Below the pieces are notes generated by a model. It saw nothing but the letters and a program-made list of their open reading frames with translations, was not told the DNA's origin and made no database searches. 64,000 nucleotides of DNA from Pegea sp. RAD2-039 (Eukaryota > Chordata > Thaliacea > Salpida > Salpidae), in the NCBI GenBank assembly GCA_034620365.1, contig JAQGEQ010000142.1, positions 186,001 through 250,000 of the forward strand, written 5' to 3'. Positions within the stretch are counted from its first letter, which is position 1; each line of letters starts with the position of its first letter. Both the position numbers and the translations under genes were made by a program. Positions 54,829 to 64,000 of the stretch are shown here, piece after piece.

Positions 54829-56560
54829 CAAATAATACCCATTGGTTTCTTTTGTAAATTTCTGTTCACTTAATAGCAAGTTTTGTTGGAGTGAATATAA
54901 AAATCTGAAATCCCAAGATCAACTCTTTACTTCTTTAAAGTTTAAATCTCCTTTCTTAAACAATATGACAAAACTTTCACAAATAGTTTATTTTAAAACT
55001 TTAAACTTTAAGAATGTAGGATATTATCATTTAAGAATTTGCTAGCTACTACTATGATGAGTATGCTCTATACTATAAGATGTTAAAACTTCTCAGTAAA
55101 CAAAACAAGAGCATCTCTCTTTGGAAGCTTATTGTAGAGAAATTATGACAATAACTTTTATAGTTAGAATTAACTTACACACATTACCTTCTATGGACAA
55201 CATACTTTGATAACAAGTTTTAGTGTTAAAATCAATTTTGATACATTTTTGTCTATTAATTTTATTCTTACGTAATTACTAATTTTTAAAAAGTAAATCG
55301 TAAGGGTAATATTGTCTTTTATGAATTATATCTTTTCCTGCTTATTGAATGAAAAAGCTTTTACTTTAAAAAGATTTCCTTTTATACACTTTTTAAAACT
55401 AAATATATATTAAATTTTACATATCTCAGCTAATATTATGGATTTTAAAAGTTGCTCTTGACTTTTAGAAATTGTTACGTATACTAGTTTTTTGTAAGTT
55501 TGACCTTATTAATTTTTTTACTTTAAAGCGACAAATAGTTGGATTTGATCCGTAGACCTTTGCATTTCTATATCCTTCCAATCAATCCAAGAAATATTGT
55601 AAAAGAAACTAGCTTATGTGATCAGGAGGTATTTCTAAAATATTGTAAATTGAAAATTTGGTCAAAACGGAAAAAAGTGCATTATGACGAAGTATATCTA
55701 ATAACTTCTAAACTTGTTTGATGACTTTACAGAAAATACAGACATTCGGTCACTAATGTAAAATCATTGCTTTAAAAAAACAATTTAGTCAACTAAACAA
55801 GTTCTGTTTGTCTGAAATATTTTAAATTCTCTCTTCAATTTTGCTTTTTTTCTCCATCATTAAAGGTGATATCAAAAAGCGTTGCAAAATTTTGTCTGTT
55901 ACAAAATCAGCTTGTTAAGACAATGGTGATAACGCTAGAGGGCAGTAAAGTGTAACTTTTTTTGTTTAGAACTACCATGAAAAATTGGCATTATATTAGA
56001 AGTGCATCTGCACTTTAACTAAAATTTTTTTCAAAAAATTTGATAAGCTTCTAGATGTAATCTTTCGGTCCAGCTGTTCAACAGTTTGGTTCTTCAGTCT
56101 GTAAATATAGAAACTAAATGAAAAGTTAATTTAACATAACCTGCTTTAGGTTGTGTTAACAATTTATAATTATATTTGAGAAAAAAAAATATTTAAAAAG
56201 TTTGAAAAAAAAGATCTTATAATGTTTGAAACTGCTTGAAAATATTTATAATTCAGTTATAGTGTTTGCAACCATGAACTGTCACAATACAATAGAACTA
56301 GGTGATAATCAAGTCATGTGTTTAGTAAGATGATGTAAAAAATTACATTATAAAGATAAAGTGGTTGGTTACCAATATGATTGCAGCTGAAATGTCTTTG
56401 TTGATCTCTGTAAATGATCAAAGAATTTTTAGTTATGATACATTCTTGTATCCTGTAAAGAAGATTATAGATTGAAAAGTTCAAAGCAGAAACATTTTCA
56501 ACCTATATTGAAAGAAGTAGATCAGCTCTGAGAGTTTGATTGTATTCTTTAATATTGTCC
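54829..56560. other. Spacer between tandem blocks
   Basis: AT-rich. 54935-55070 pairs with 50140-50265 ('tttaagaatttgctag…gatgagtatgctctat'). A run at 55539-55721 (DLIRRPLHFYILPINPRNIV, KETSLCDQEVFLKYCKLKIW) is open for 60 codons with protein-like composition but has no recognised family, acceptor or copy. I keep it as a weak exon candidate. Confidence 0.35.
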
Positions 56561-59500
56561 GTTTTAAGTTAAGATTTTTAGAAAATATTTCTATCGGTGT
56601 ATTTTGTTGATCTTTATTATTAGCAAAATGCTATTTTAATGTTTCAACTTCATTCACCTTTCTTATCATCTTTAAATAACTATGATCATTCTCTTACTAA
56701 AGAATTTTAATACAAAATTCTAATAAACTTAACTTTTAATCTAAGATTTAATCTCTTATTTTTTGTGCTGATAAAATAGCCATCACAACCTTATACCTCA
56801 AAGAAATACACACGCTGAAAGTATATTCATTTTATATATAATAAAAAAGATTTTAATTTTGAAACAAAATGTTATCATCCAAAAAATAAACTCCAGATAT
56901 TTTAGGTATTTTTGATAATATCAAACTCAAGCATGATTTTCAGTAGCAGCATAAAGTCGAAAAAAGTACACATATCTAAACACTCCTTTTTAAAGATGAT
57001 TAAATTTTGGAGTATTGATAATTTAGATTAGATATAATTATCGTAACATAAATACGTTGACTATAATTCAAGATGAACTACAGCTATTGAAGTTAGAAAG
57101 ATATTAATAAATACTTCTAATAATTCGATTGTAACTTGTTTTGAGATAATTTCCTAAACTAAAAATTTGTCAAAATTTGGCAGATGTTGTCTGTATCAGT
57201 GTGACTTCATTTTTTCAACAGCGACAATTACTTTTATAAATAATAGCAATAAAACATATAATATTTCCTAATACAAATACTAAAGATCTTGTAGTAATTA
57301 GATATGTAGCTGATTTTTTAGTTAATTATCTGTCTTGATACTACTTTCTTCAGGTCTAATTGCTCCTAAATTTTCTTATTTGTCTACAGATGAAAATCTT
57401 TGGTCGTTGAGGTTGCAACGTTCTCAAATTTGTAGTCAGTTAGTAGTAAGTTAGTTGATGGCTTTTCAATTTCAAAATTAAATAAAATTTATAGCTTGCG
57501 AGCAGTTTATTTGTAGATATTTGTAGAACTATTAGTTGATTCTTGATGTAATAACAAAAGTAAACTTTGCTCGTCTACCACCAAGCGACCTATTTAACAA
57601 ATAGAAATTCCAACAAAAGTTGAGTGAGTTTGAAATAAGTCCAGAGATCTACTTTCAATCAACCTACTTCTTTATGAGTTTCAAGGATTTTGATCATTGA
57701 CGTGATCTTTATCGCGCTAGTGACGTCACTGAAGCAACACCGTGCGGCTACTTGCAATTTGAGAGTGTTGACACCACAGTGTTTGAAGAAGTCTTAACAA
57801 AACCAGTTTTAATCTTCTTCAGTACCTTCCAAAATGCAATTTAATCCTTAAACATACTTTCACTTGCATTCCCAAGCGTTATTTTGTGCTTGTTTTTAGT
57901 CAATGCAGTTATAATGACGAAATTACTGAAGCATGTCAAAAGTTTGATTCGATGTCGTGAAGGTCAGTAGCGAAAATAGTAAATTATATGATGACGTCAT
58001 CGCTTCACAGTTGCAAACCAGAAAATTTGATCAGAATCATTACCAGCAATACAAAAGTCACACAAGATCTTTGCTCCACGATCTGTATCGTCAACTATAA
58101 GCGCGTCATTTAGTTTCATCACTGTCAGCCAGTATCAGGTGGCTTGTGGCAGGTGATGACGTCACTAAAACTATAACGCGTTCATTTTCACTATTACAGG
58201 GTATTGATCTCACTAGTTTCGAATCAATTTAGTCAAAGTTCCAAAAGTGCTGTGCATGTTAATGACGTCAATTTTCGGTTAACGAATTTTCGTGGGGAAT
58301 TTATACCATTTAATAACGTCATCAAAATTGATGACATAGCTGTGGGTTAGAAGTCTGTTTTTATTATAGTTAGTGATGTAAAATGACAATGTATGACACA
58401 ATCTAATATTTGCAATTAAACTCTAGTAACTATTGATTATAATTAGACACTTTTAACTGGTTCAAGTTGGAATAGTCTAGTAATATCAAAGGTACGTTAG
58501 CTTATTTGGATGGCAACTCATCACGCCATCGTCAAGCTTTTTATCATTTTAGTTGATGTTGCTATATAGCTAGATAAGCTGTCATTCACATATCCTACTA
58601 TCTGTTTACTTATTCTTCTCCTGGTCAACATATTCTACTTTTTGACTACATGTCCCGATGACAGCGATGCTAAAATTTTACACTTATTCGGACATTTATA
58701 GAATTTAATAGAAGTTCCAGAACAAAATTGAGTAAATGAAAGTTTGATTAAAACAAGTCGTCAGTAAATATATCAGATAGAAAAGTGTTTCGGTGTTAAG
58801 AGTAAGAAAAAAGTTTACTAAAATGCAGTCCATCCATGGAAGCATATTGTGAATATGTGTGGTTTTTTTCCTTTTAAGACCAGTTTAAACATCTTGAAAA
58901 TCTTCAGACTTCATATGTTAAACAAAAGAATAATTAGCAAATTCTCTATTATTCAGTTATAGACTTACTCATGTTGTCAAAAAACAAATACTCAGTTTTA
59001 CACACATGAACACCTACAAAGTTTCAAATTACAGCTTTTAATGATGTTGTAAGAATCACTATCTATATTCATAAAATTATCATCAGTGATATTAAAACTG
59101 CTATTTTCATGTTTCAACTTCATTCATCTTTCTTATCATCTTTAAATCATTATGATCCTTTTCCAAATAAATAACTTTAAAACGACACCCTAATAAAATA
59201 AATATTCAATTTAATATCTGATCTCTGATTGTTACTGAAGATGAAGTATTCATCACAATTATATATCTTGAAAAAAACGACAATGGATTAAAGTATTTTC
59301 ATTTCATTTGTATTGGAAATTATTTTAATCTTGAAACAAAATATTGTCGATAAAAGAAGAAACTCTAAAAAATTGAGCTTTTTGATATTTTATTTTTGAT
59401 AATATCAAACTGAAGCACGATTTTCAAAAGTAGCAAAAAGTTGGAAAAAAGTACTAAAAATTGGTCAGTTAGTATACAAGATATAAAAGTGCTTCATTGT
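56560..59500 (-). repeat. Tandem block 2 (pairs with 50380-52980)
   Basis: Second copy of block 1, offset by about 6.1-6.5 kb. It includes the inverted CRE-bearing repeat at 57710-58660 and leads into the Flightless-I and E2F sequences. Confidence 0.75.
57710..58660 (-). repeat. CRE-bearing repeat, inverted copy 2
   Basis: Copy of 51240-52190. TGACGTCA at 57721, 57992, 58157 and 58263. It carries the second version of the 42-codon CDLC-containing run (58122-57997, CDFCIAGNDSDQIFWFATVK). Confidence 0.65.
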
Positions 59501-59970
59501 TAAGATTTAGAAAAAAGTTCATCAGCAAGATCAGCGTGACAATATTCAGGACATTTTCAAAAGAGTCCTTTATCATTAGAGCATCGAAATAAAGTGGATT
59601 GAGCAAGATAGCTGGAATCATACTCATAATCATCACAACGTCCACCAAGTTCCTCCAAAAAGAAATTTTCCTTCTCGTCACCCCTATTTTAGATCTGAAA
59701 AGATGAGAAATTATCTTAATTAAGATGCTCATTCAATTTATCACTTTTATACTAAATGATAAGCTGAAAATAGAGTCTAACAGCTTTTCTGCACAGTGGG
59801 TTTCATTGACAATCCTACCAATCCAGGAACAAACGATTCTGATCATATTTTAACTGTTAGAAGGACCTAAAAGATACGAACTAGTCGATTTTACGTCTTC
59901 ATAATCTGTATCTGGTTCTTGTCTTCAGAAGGAATCCAATGTCTTACAATTCAAACTCTAGCAATTTTAT
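59501..59970 (-). pseudogene. Flightless-I (gelsolin-repeat) pseudogene, copy 2
   Basis: Minus-strand pieces follow the C-terminal gelsolin repeats of Flightless-I. RHWIPSEDKN (about 59945) corresponds to RYWVPVE. WIGRIVNE…AEKLLDSIF then SIKVIN (59850-59715) corresponds to WVGR…AEDILNTMF then KQVIN. After an acceptor (cttttcag, about 59695) come DEKENFFLEELGGRCDDYEY, DSSYLAQSTLFRCSNDKGLF, stop, KCPEYCHADLADE. The last part matches ENFFWVGIG, DDDAEYM, LFRCSNEKGYF and DDLADD of the family. Stops and local replacements make it non-functional. A longer, hydrophobic frame over the same DNA (59732-59469) is a shadow. Confidence 0.75.
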
Positions 59971-60448
59971 ATTAAAAATCTGTGAATCAATCATCTGTAG
60001 AAATCACATAACATTCTCATTAATTAAAATTAAGTTTAAATGAATTATTAGAAATATGTTATAGATGAAGTGATGTTACACTAAAGCAGAAGCTAAAGAA
60101 TTATTTAAAGTATTCAGATGTGTTTTAAAAATAAAAAATTTATCTGAAACTTTTACAGAAATAAGAATATTACAATTAATATCAAATCTAAACACTTTTA
60201 AAGGTTTGTTGAGCCTTTTACCACAAAACAGAAAAATTATAAACAATTCTTTAAAGTATATTTAGCTTTGTCCAACAAACAAATTATTAAAATAAACTGA
60301 AGAACAGATAGTGACTCAACATGTTTACTTACGATTAAACTAACTAAAAACTGAACTATACGTATTCCAACATCAGAATTATTTACATGAAAGAAAAGTT
60401 TGTTGTTTCAGCCAAACAAGATTTCCAAAATATTAATAGACATCAACT

Positions 60449-61297
60449 TTATTGATGGTTTACTTGAGGTTGTGGGTTGACATCAAAAAGGTCGTATCCT
60501 CCTTCGGTATTCTCAAGATTAAACCGATAGTCTTGGTGAGAGAAAAAGGGGGAAAGATTTAACAAGGGTTCACTAGTACAAGGTGAATTAATCCATTCTT
60601 CAAACAACTTGGTTTCATCTTGAGGAAGATTACGATTCAACAAAAAATCTTTAGCTGGCTTCTCAACTTCTGACAACATTTTATCAGTTTGACTTGTAGG
60701 AGTAGATACTGAAACCGGAGAAGTAGCTACATCTTTGTTTAAGATAACAACATCAAAAGGACCAGAATTCGACTTCAAATTTGCTTGATAAGAGCCTTTT
60801 TTCGATGAGTCTGTAGTGGGAACTTCAATTTCTATTCCAGAAGGAGCTTTAATTGCTAGTAATGCATCACCAGAGAAGGAATGACTAAGATCTTCATGAG
60901 TAACATATGATAACTTTTTATTATCATCATCAACCATTACATTCCGCATGCTTTGTTTCATGTATTTAATAGCATCGTCCAGATCAGCTTCTTTTTCATC
61001 AAGACTTTGAAGATCTGACTTAAGATTTGAAATTATTGAAACATCACTTTCACGATCAGGACTTGCACCTATCCATTGGACACAATTTTGTGATGTTTTT
61101 TTGAGCAGTCCTATTCCTTCTAAGACATTTATTATGTCATAGATTCGTCGTTTTTGTTTGATTTGTAACTGCTTGGCTGCTATTCTAAGATCCACTTTAC
61201 CATCTGGAGCATTCCTTATGTAATTAACAAACTTAGTTGTTAAAACTCCCAAAGAATTTTCATGTCTGCTACTTGTTGGTACAACATCAGCCATCAC
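60449..61297 (-). CDS. E2F4/5-like transcription factor
   Basis: Complete, intronless, 282 aa cell-cycle transcription factor that would bind E2F sites as a dimer with DP and be restrained by pocket proteins. Residues about 13-78 form the winged-helix DNA-binding domain (SLGVLTTKFVNYI, then QKRRIYDIINVLEGIGLLKK with the RRIYD recognition signature). Residues about 85-120 form a leucine-zipper-like dimerisation helix. About 128-190 is the marked box (YVTHEDL…GDALLAIKAPSG.EIEVP, then KSNSGP). A short acidic linker leads to the C-terminal pocket-binding motif (NLSPFFSHQDYRFNLENTEG, GYDLFDV), the E2F4/5 form. There is no cyclin-A-binding N-terminus, which fits E2F4/5 and not E2F1-3. It is shorter than vertebrate E2F4/5 because the Ser/Pro linker is reduced. 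The stop codon overlaps an AATAAA. The start at 61297 is followed by a second Met. Confidence 0.93.
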   Translation of the reverse strand: MMADVVPTSSRHENSLGVLTTKFVNYIRNAPDGKVDLRIAAKQLQIKQKRRIYDIINVLEGIGLLKKTSQNCVQWIGASPDRESDVSIISNLKSDLQSLDEKEADLDDAIKYMKQSMRNVMVDDDNKKLSYVTHEDLSHSFSGDALLAIKAPSGIEIEVPTTDSSKKGSYQANLKSNSGPFDVVILNKDVATSPVSVSTPTSQTDKMLSEVEKPAKDFLLNRNLPQDETKLFEEWINSPCTSEPLLNLSPFFSHQDYRFNLENTEGGYDLFDVNPQPQVNHQ

Positions 61298-61439
61298 TTT
61301 AAATCTCAGTTAAAATTTATAACAAGAAATCCTATAAAAAGTATCATAATCGTTTATATTAAATACATTTAAATAAAAAAGATTTAAGATAAGTTCTCAA
61401 GTTAAAAAGACAATACAAACAATGTCATTAATTAAATCA
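61298..61439 (-). promoter_or_regulatory. Unique proximal upstream region of E2F gene
   Basis: About 140 bp between the E2F start codon and the duplicated upstream block. The AT-rich sequence gave no E2F, CCAAT or CRE consensus on reading. The 5' UTR probably lies here. Confidence 0.3.
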
Positions 61440-63935
61440 TAGCTTATACCAAGTATGATTTTCTTTACAAGACAAAAACTTTCAATTTCTTACAAGTTTG
61501 ATTTTCTAACTAGTAAGCTATTATATTTATCTAGATTAAAACCTGCCTAAGGAGCAGATTGAGTTGTTGATTTATTTACAATTGTTGGTAAATACTTTAG
61601 TATACGGCATTTAAACTTTTAAATCAATTATTTTAGAAATTCTAAGGAATCAACAACATAAGCTTCATAGAGAAAATTTAAACATAAAAAACATAATATA
61701 CATTTTTAAGATTAAATTTTAATATAGCTATAAGTCTGCAAACATTCTATAGCTTTTAAAACAAATCAACAGTCTATACTAATCTGGCAATCAACTTTAT
61801 CAATTAATTTTTTTCTGGTTATATAAATAGAAATATAAAAACAATTATATATCAAAAATATTGTTCCTTAGTGCAAAACTTGTTTACCTGATATTTTCAG
61901 ATTTTAAAAATAACCTTACTAAATAAATGTTTTTATAACCTATACAAATCTGTAATATTTTTAACTCAGCTGCTGGCCATGAGATCTCAAGACATAACTT
62001 TATATCTATAAATTATTACAAGCCCTTTAGCTTTCTAAAAATAGCAAGAAAAGATAAATTAAATTCTTTATCTGAGTTTAGTTCTTGAAGCAATACCTTT
62101 GTAGAAAACATTTAAGATTGTTTAGAATATAATAAAATAATGTTTATAAGCGTTCTTAAAAATAATATCATCAAAGCATATCAATTAAAAGAAAACAATA
62201 AAGAAATATATTTTATGACAATGAAAACTTTGTAAGATTAATTAAAGTTATAATATGAAAAATCATGCAAAACTATGAAAAAAATGAAATTGCTCTGTTG
62301 ATAATTAATTCATTTGCTTTAAAAATCTTTTTACTCTTGTAAATATTGAGATTAAAAGAATAAAAATTTCTTCTTCTTACTCGTAGATTAAGTTTTAATA
62401 AAAAATAAAATGAATTGTTATTCTCAAGTATATTTTAAGAAAATCTCATTTAGTATCAGTGAAAAAATAAACTTTAGAGACAGATTTATCATAACCTTGT
62501 TTAAAATAAGAACATAATCCAATCTCAGCCCCTTTTTACAATGTGATTTGTGTTGCAATAAGTTATGTAAAATGTAATAACTTATAGTACTAGTCTTAAA
62601 AATGTAATACTTTCGTAACTTCTTAGTAGCTCTTTAAAACCATTATAGTTTGTGTTTTTATTGAAAATTTTCAAACCCTGCTCTTTTCAAAAAAACTTTA
62701 TGAATTACCTTTTTAAACCTTTAAACTGTAATATATTTAAGTTAAACACAAAAATCTGAAAGATAAAAGACATTTTCACTTTTAGAATCAACTTGCTTGA
62801 ATCTTTAAAGTAAGAACAAAATTCTTAGTTGATTTTAATTCTACTAACCAATTTTATAATACTTAATTGTGTTTATAACAAACTTCCAATTTCAGGCTGT
62901 GGTTTGATCATTGAGGTGATTTATATTTTAATTGTATAAATATTTGTTTATTACATCTAAATAATACTTTCTTTCTAGGGATATCCTACATTAAGTTTGG
63001 ATATGTCGTTTATTGAAAATAAAAATTATAACTTTTTATTTTGTTTAATTTTACTAAAAGGAAAACTCAATTATCATTTTTCCATGAAAACGTTTTTAAG
63101 GAGTACAACTTAAGGTCCCTTATATATCATCTGTTGTGGATTAATTTTAAATCTTAAAATTTACTTCACATAATTCTTTGATTGAATAATTTGTTAATAT
63201 ATTGTAATTTGTAAAAATGACTAAATTAAATTTATTTTCTGGTTTGCAGTTGATGTTAAATAGCAAATTGTATGTTCTTTTTTAATTAGAAATTTTATAA
63301 ACTTGTTCCTTTGTGATGTAATATGAAGAAAAAAGATATTGCTGGCCTTAAACTGAACAACAATTTAGGCATGAACAATACAACATGTTTTTTTTCAATT
63401 ATTTTTTGACAATTTTACATACTAGATACAAAAAGTTTACATTTATTATAAATCTATAGTTGTATTGTGTATCAGCAAATCAAGCTTTATTAGTAGTAAA
63501 GCTAGTAAAATAAATAAACAAATAATAATAGTTTATTTTTTAGAGTATTTCAGATACACAGTTTTCATAATAGATGAATTATTTATAATTTACCTAAAAT
63601 TAAAAATAAAACGGTATGCAAAACTTACACCAACTTGCAATAGAATTAAACAACTTCTTATTGTAAATGACACTTTTTTAGCTTAAAAGATATAAAAATA
63701 AATATTTACAACTATATAAATAATTTGAATAAAGTACTATGGCATGCTTATGACAAAAATAGCCAAGTTGTAAACCAGGGTAGAAATTAAAAAGAATCAA
63801 CTGTTTTCAGCAGCAGGATTACACTCTCTACAACAAAAGATGCAGTAGAACTGAAAGAATGACTAGGAAAAGCTGAGATTGCAGTATGTTGCAGGTTTGA
63901 AATTTTGTAGCTTGAAATATTTTAAGCCAATTGTA
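61440..63935 (-). repeat. Duplicated upstream region of E2F gene (pairs with 46890-49340)
   Basis: See 46890-49340. Both copies retain 'aaaggaaaactcaattatcatttttccatgaaaa' and 'ttgttgtgtatcagcaaa'-like segments and end in the 'aatcaactgtttt…cagcagcaggatt' motif. No gene is seen inside. It probably contains regulatory DNA or an upstream intron. Confidence 0.75.
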
Positions 63936-64000
63936 TTTTTGGTAATGTTAACGATAATACATAAACTACTTTAGTTGAAACTACTTTAATAACTTTGAAA

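Noticed and set aside
59469-59732. 87-codon hydrophobic ORF (minus) resembling a two-TM channel segment
   Set aside because: Another frame of the same strand matches the C-terminal gelsolin repeats of Flightless-I over the whole stretch, so the hydrophobic frame is a shadow of a pseudogene.

Overview
The window is strongly AT-rich nuclear DNA (by eye about 70% A+T or more) from an invertebrate animal. The evidence for Metazoa is nuclear-receptor zinc-finger exons, an E2F4/5-type transcription factor, remains of Flightless-I and of a CNOT7/8 (CAF1) deadenylase, a C2H2 zinc-finger gene and a CR1/Jockey-like LINE. Receptor introns are very short (52-61 nt, GT-AG). I cannot assign a phylum. No rRNA, tRNA or CRISPR was recognised.

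The locus is a patchwork of old segmental duplications. (1) 0.6-11.9 kb holds repeated blocks that reappear at 38-45 kb, a 5'-truncated minus-strand LINE (5.29-6.86 kb), a smaller LINE piece at 2.5-3.2 kb, and copies of an unnamed 3'-terminal coding exon. (2) 11.8-36.1 kb is the nuclear-receptor region. A unit (C2H2 gene on minus, CAF1 pseudogene on minus, degenerate receptor DBD exon on plus, NR6A/HR4-like receptor on plus) occurs at about 11.8-21.9 kb and again at 29.3-36.0 kb. Between the copies lie a second degenerate receptor (23.6-24.25 kb), an SDR pseudogene, a small membrane-protein gene and a minisatellite of CCAATCA boxes. (3) 36-46 kb is mostly repeats, including a TGACGTCA-bearing family that also occurs inverted at 51 and 58 kb. 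(4) 46-64 kb carries a short unknown gene (46.4 kb) and an intact intronless E2F4/5-like gene (60.4-61.3 kb), plus tandem blocks with a broken E2F copy and Flightless-I pseudogene pieces. The upstream DNA of the E2F gene also occurs upstream of the unknown gene.

The most convincing expressed genes are the two NR6A/HR4-like receptors and the E2F gene. Both receptor models consist of an N-terminal exon, a DBD exon, a short GCNF-type extension exon and a low-complexity tail. No ligand-binding domain is visible, and each keeps one PLDLR motif resembling CtBP-binding sites, which suggests LBD-less DNA-binding regulators, perhaps repressors. One receptor (20.4-21.9 kb) has lost its ancestral ATG and acquired the C-terminus of the neighbouring degenerate receptor by in-frame recombination. 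Several other coding segments exist only as fragments or wrong-frame shadows and are annotated as pseudogenes.
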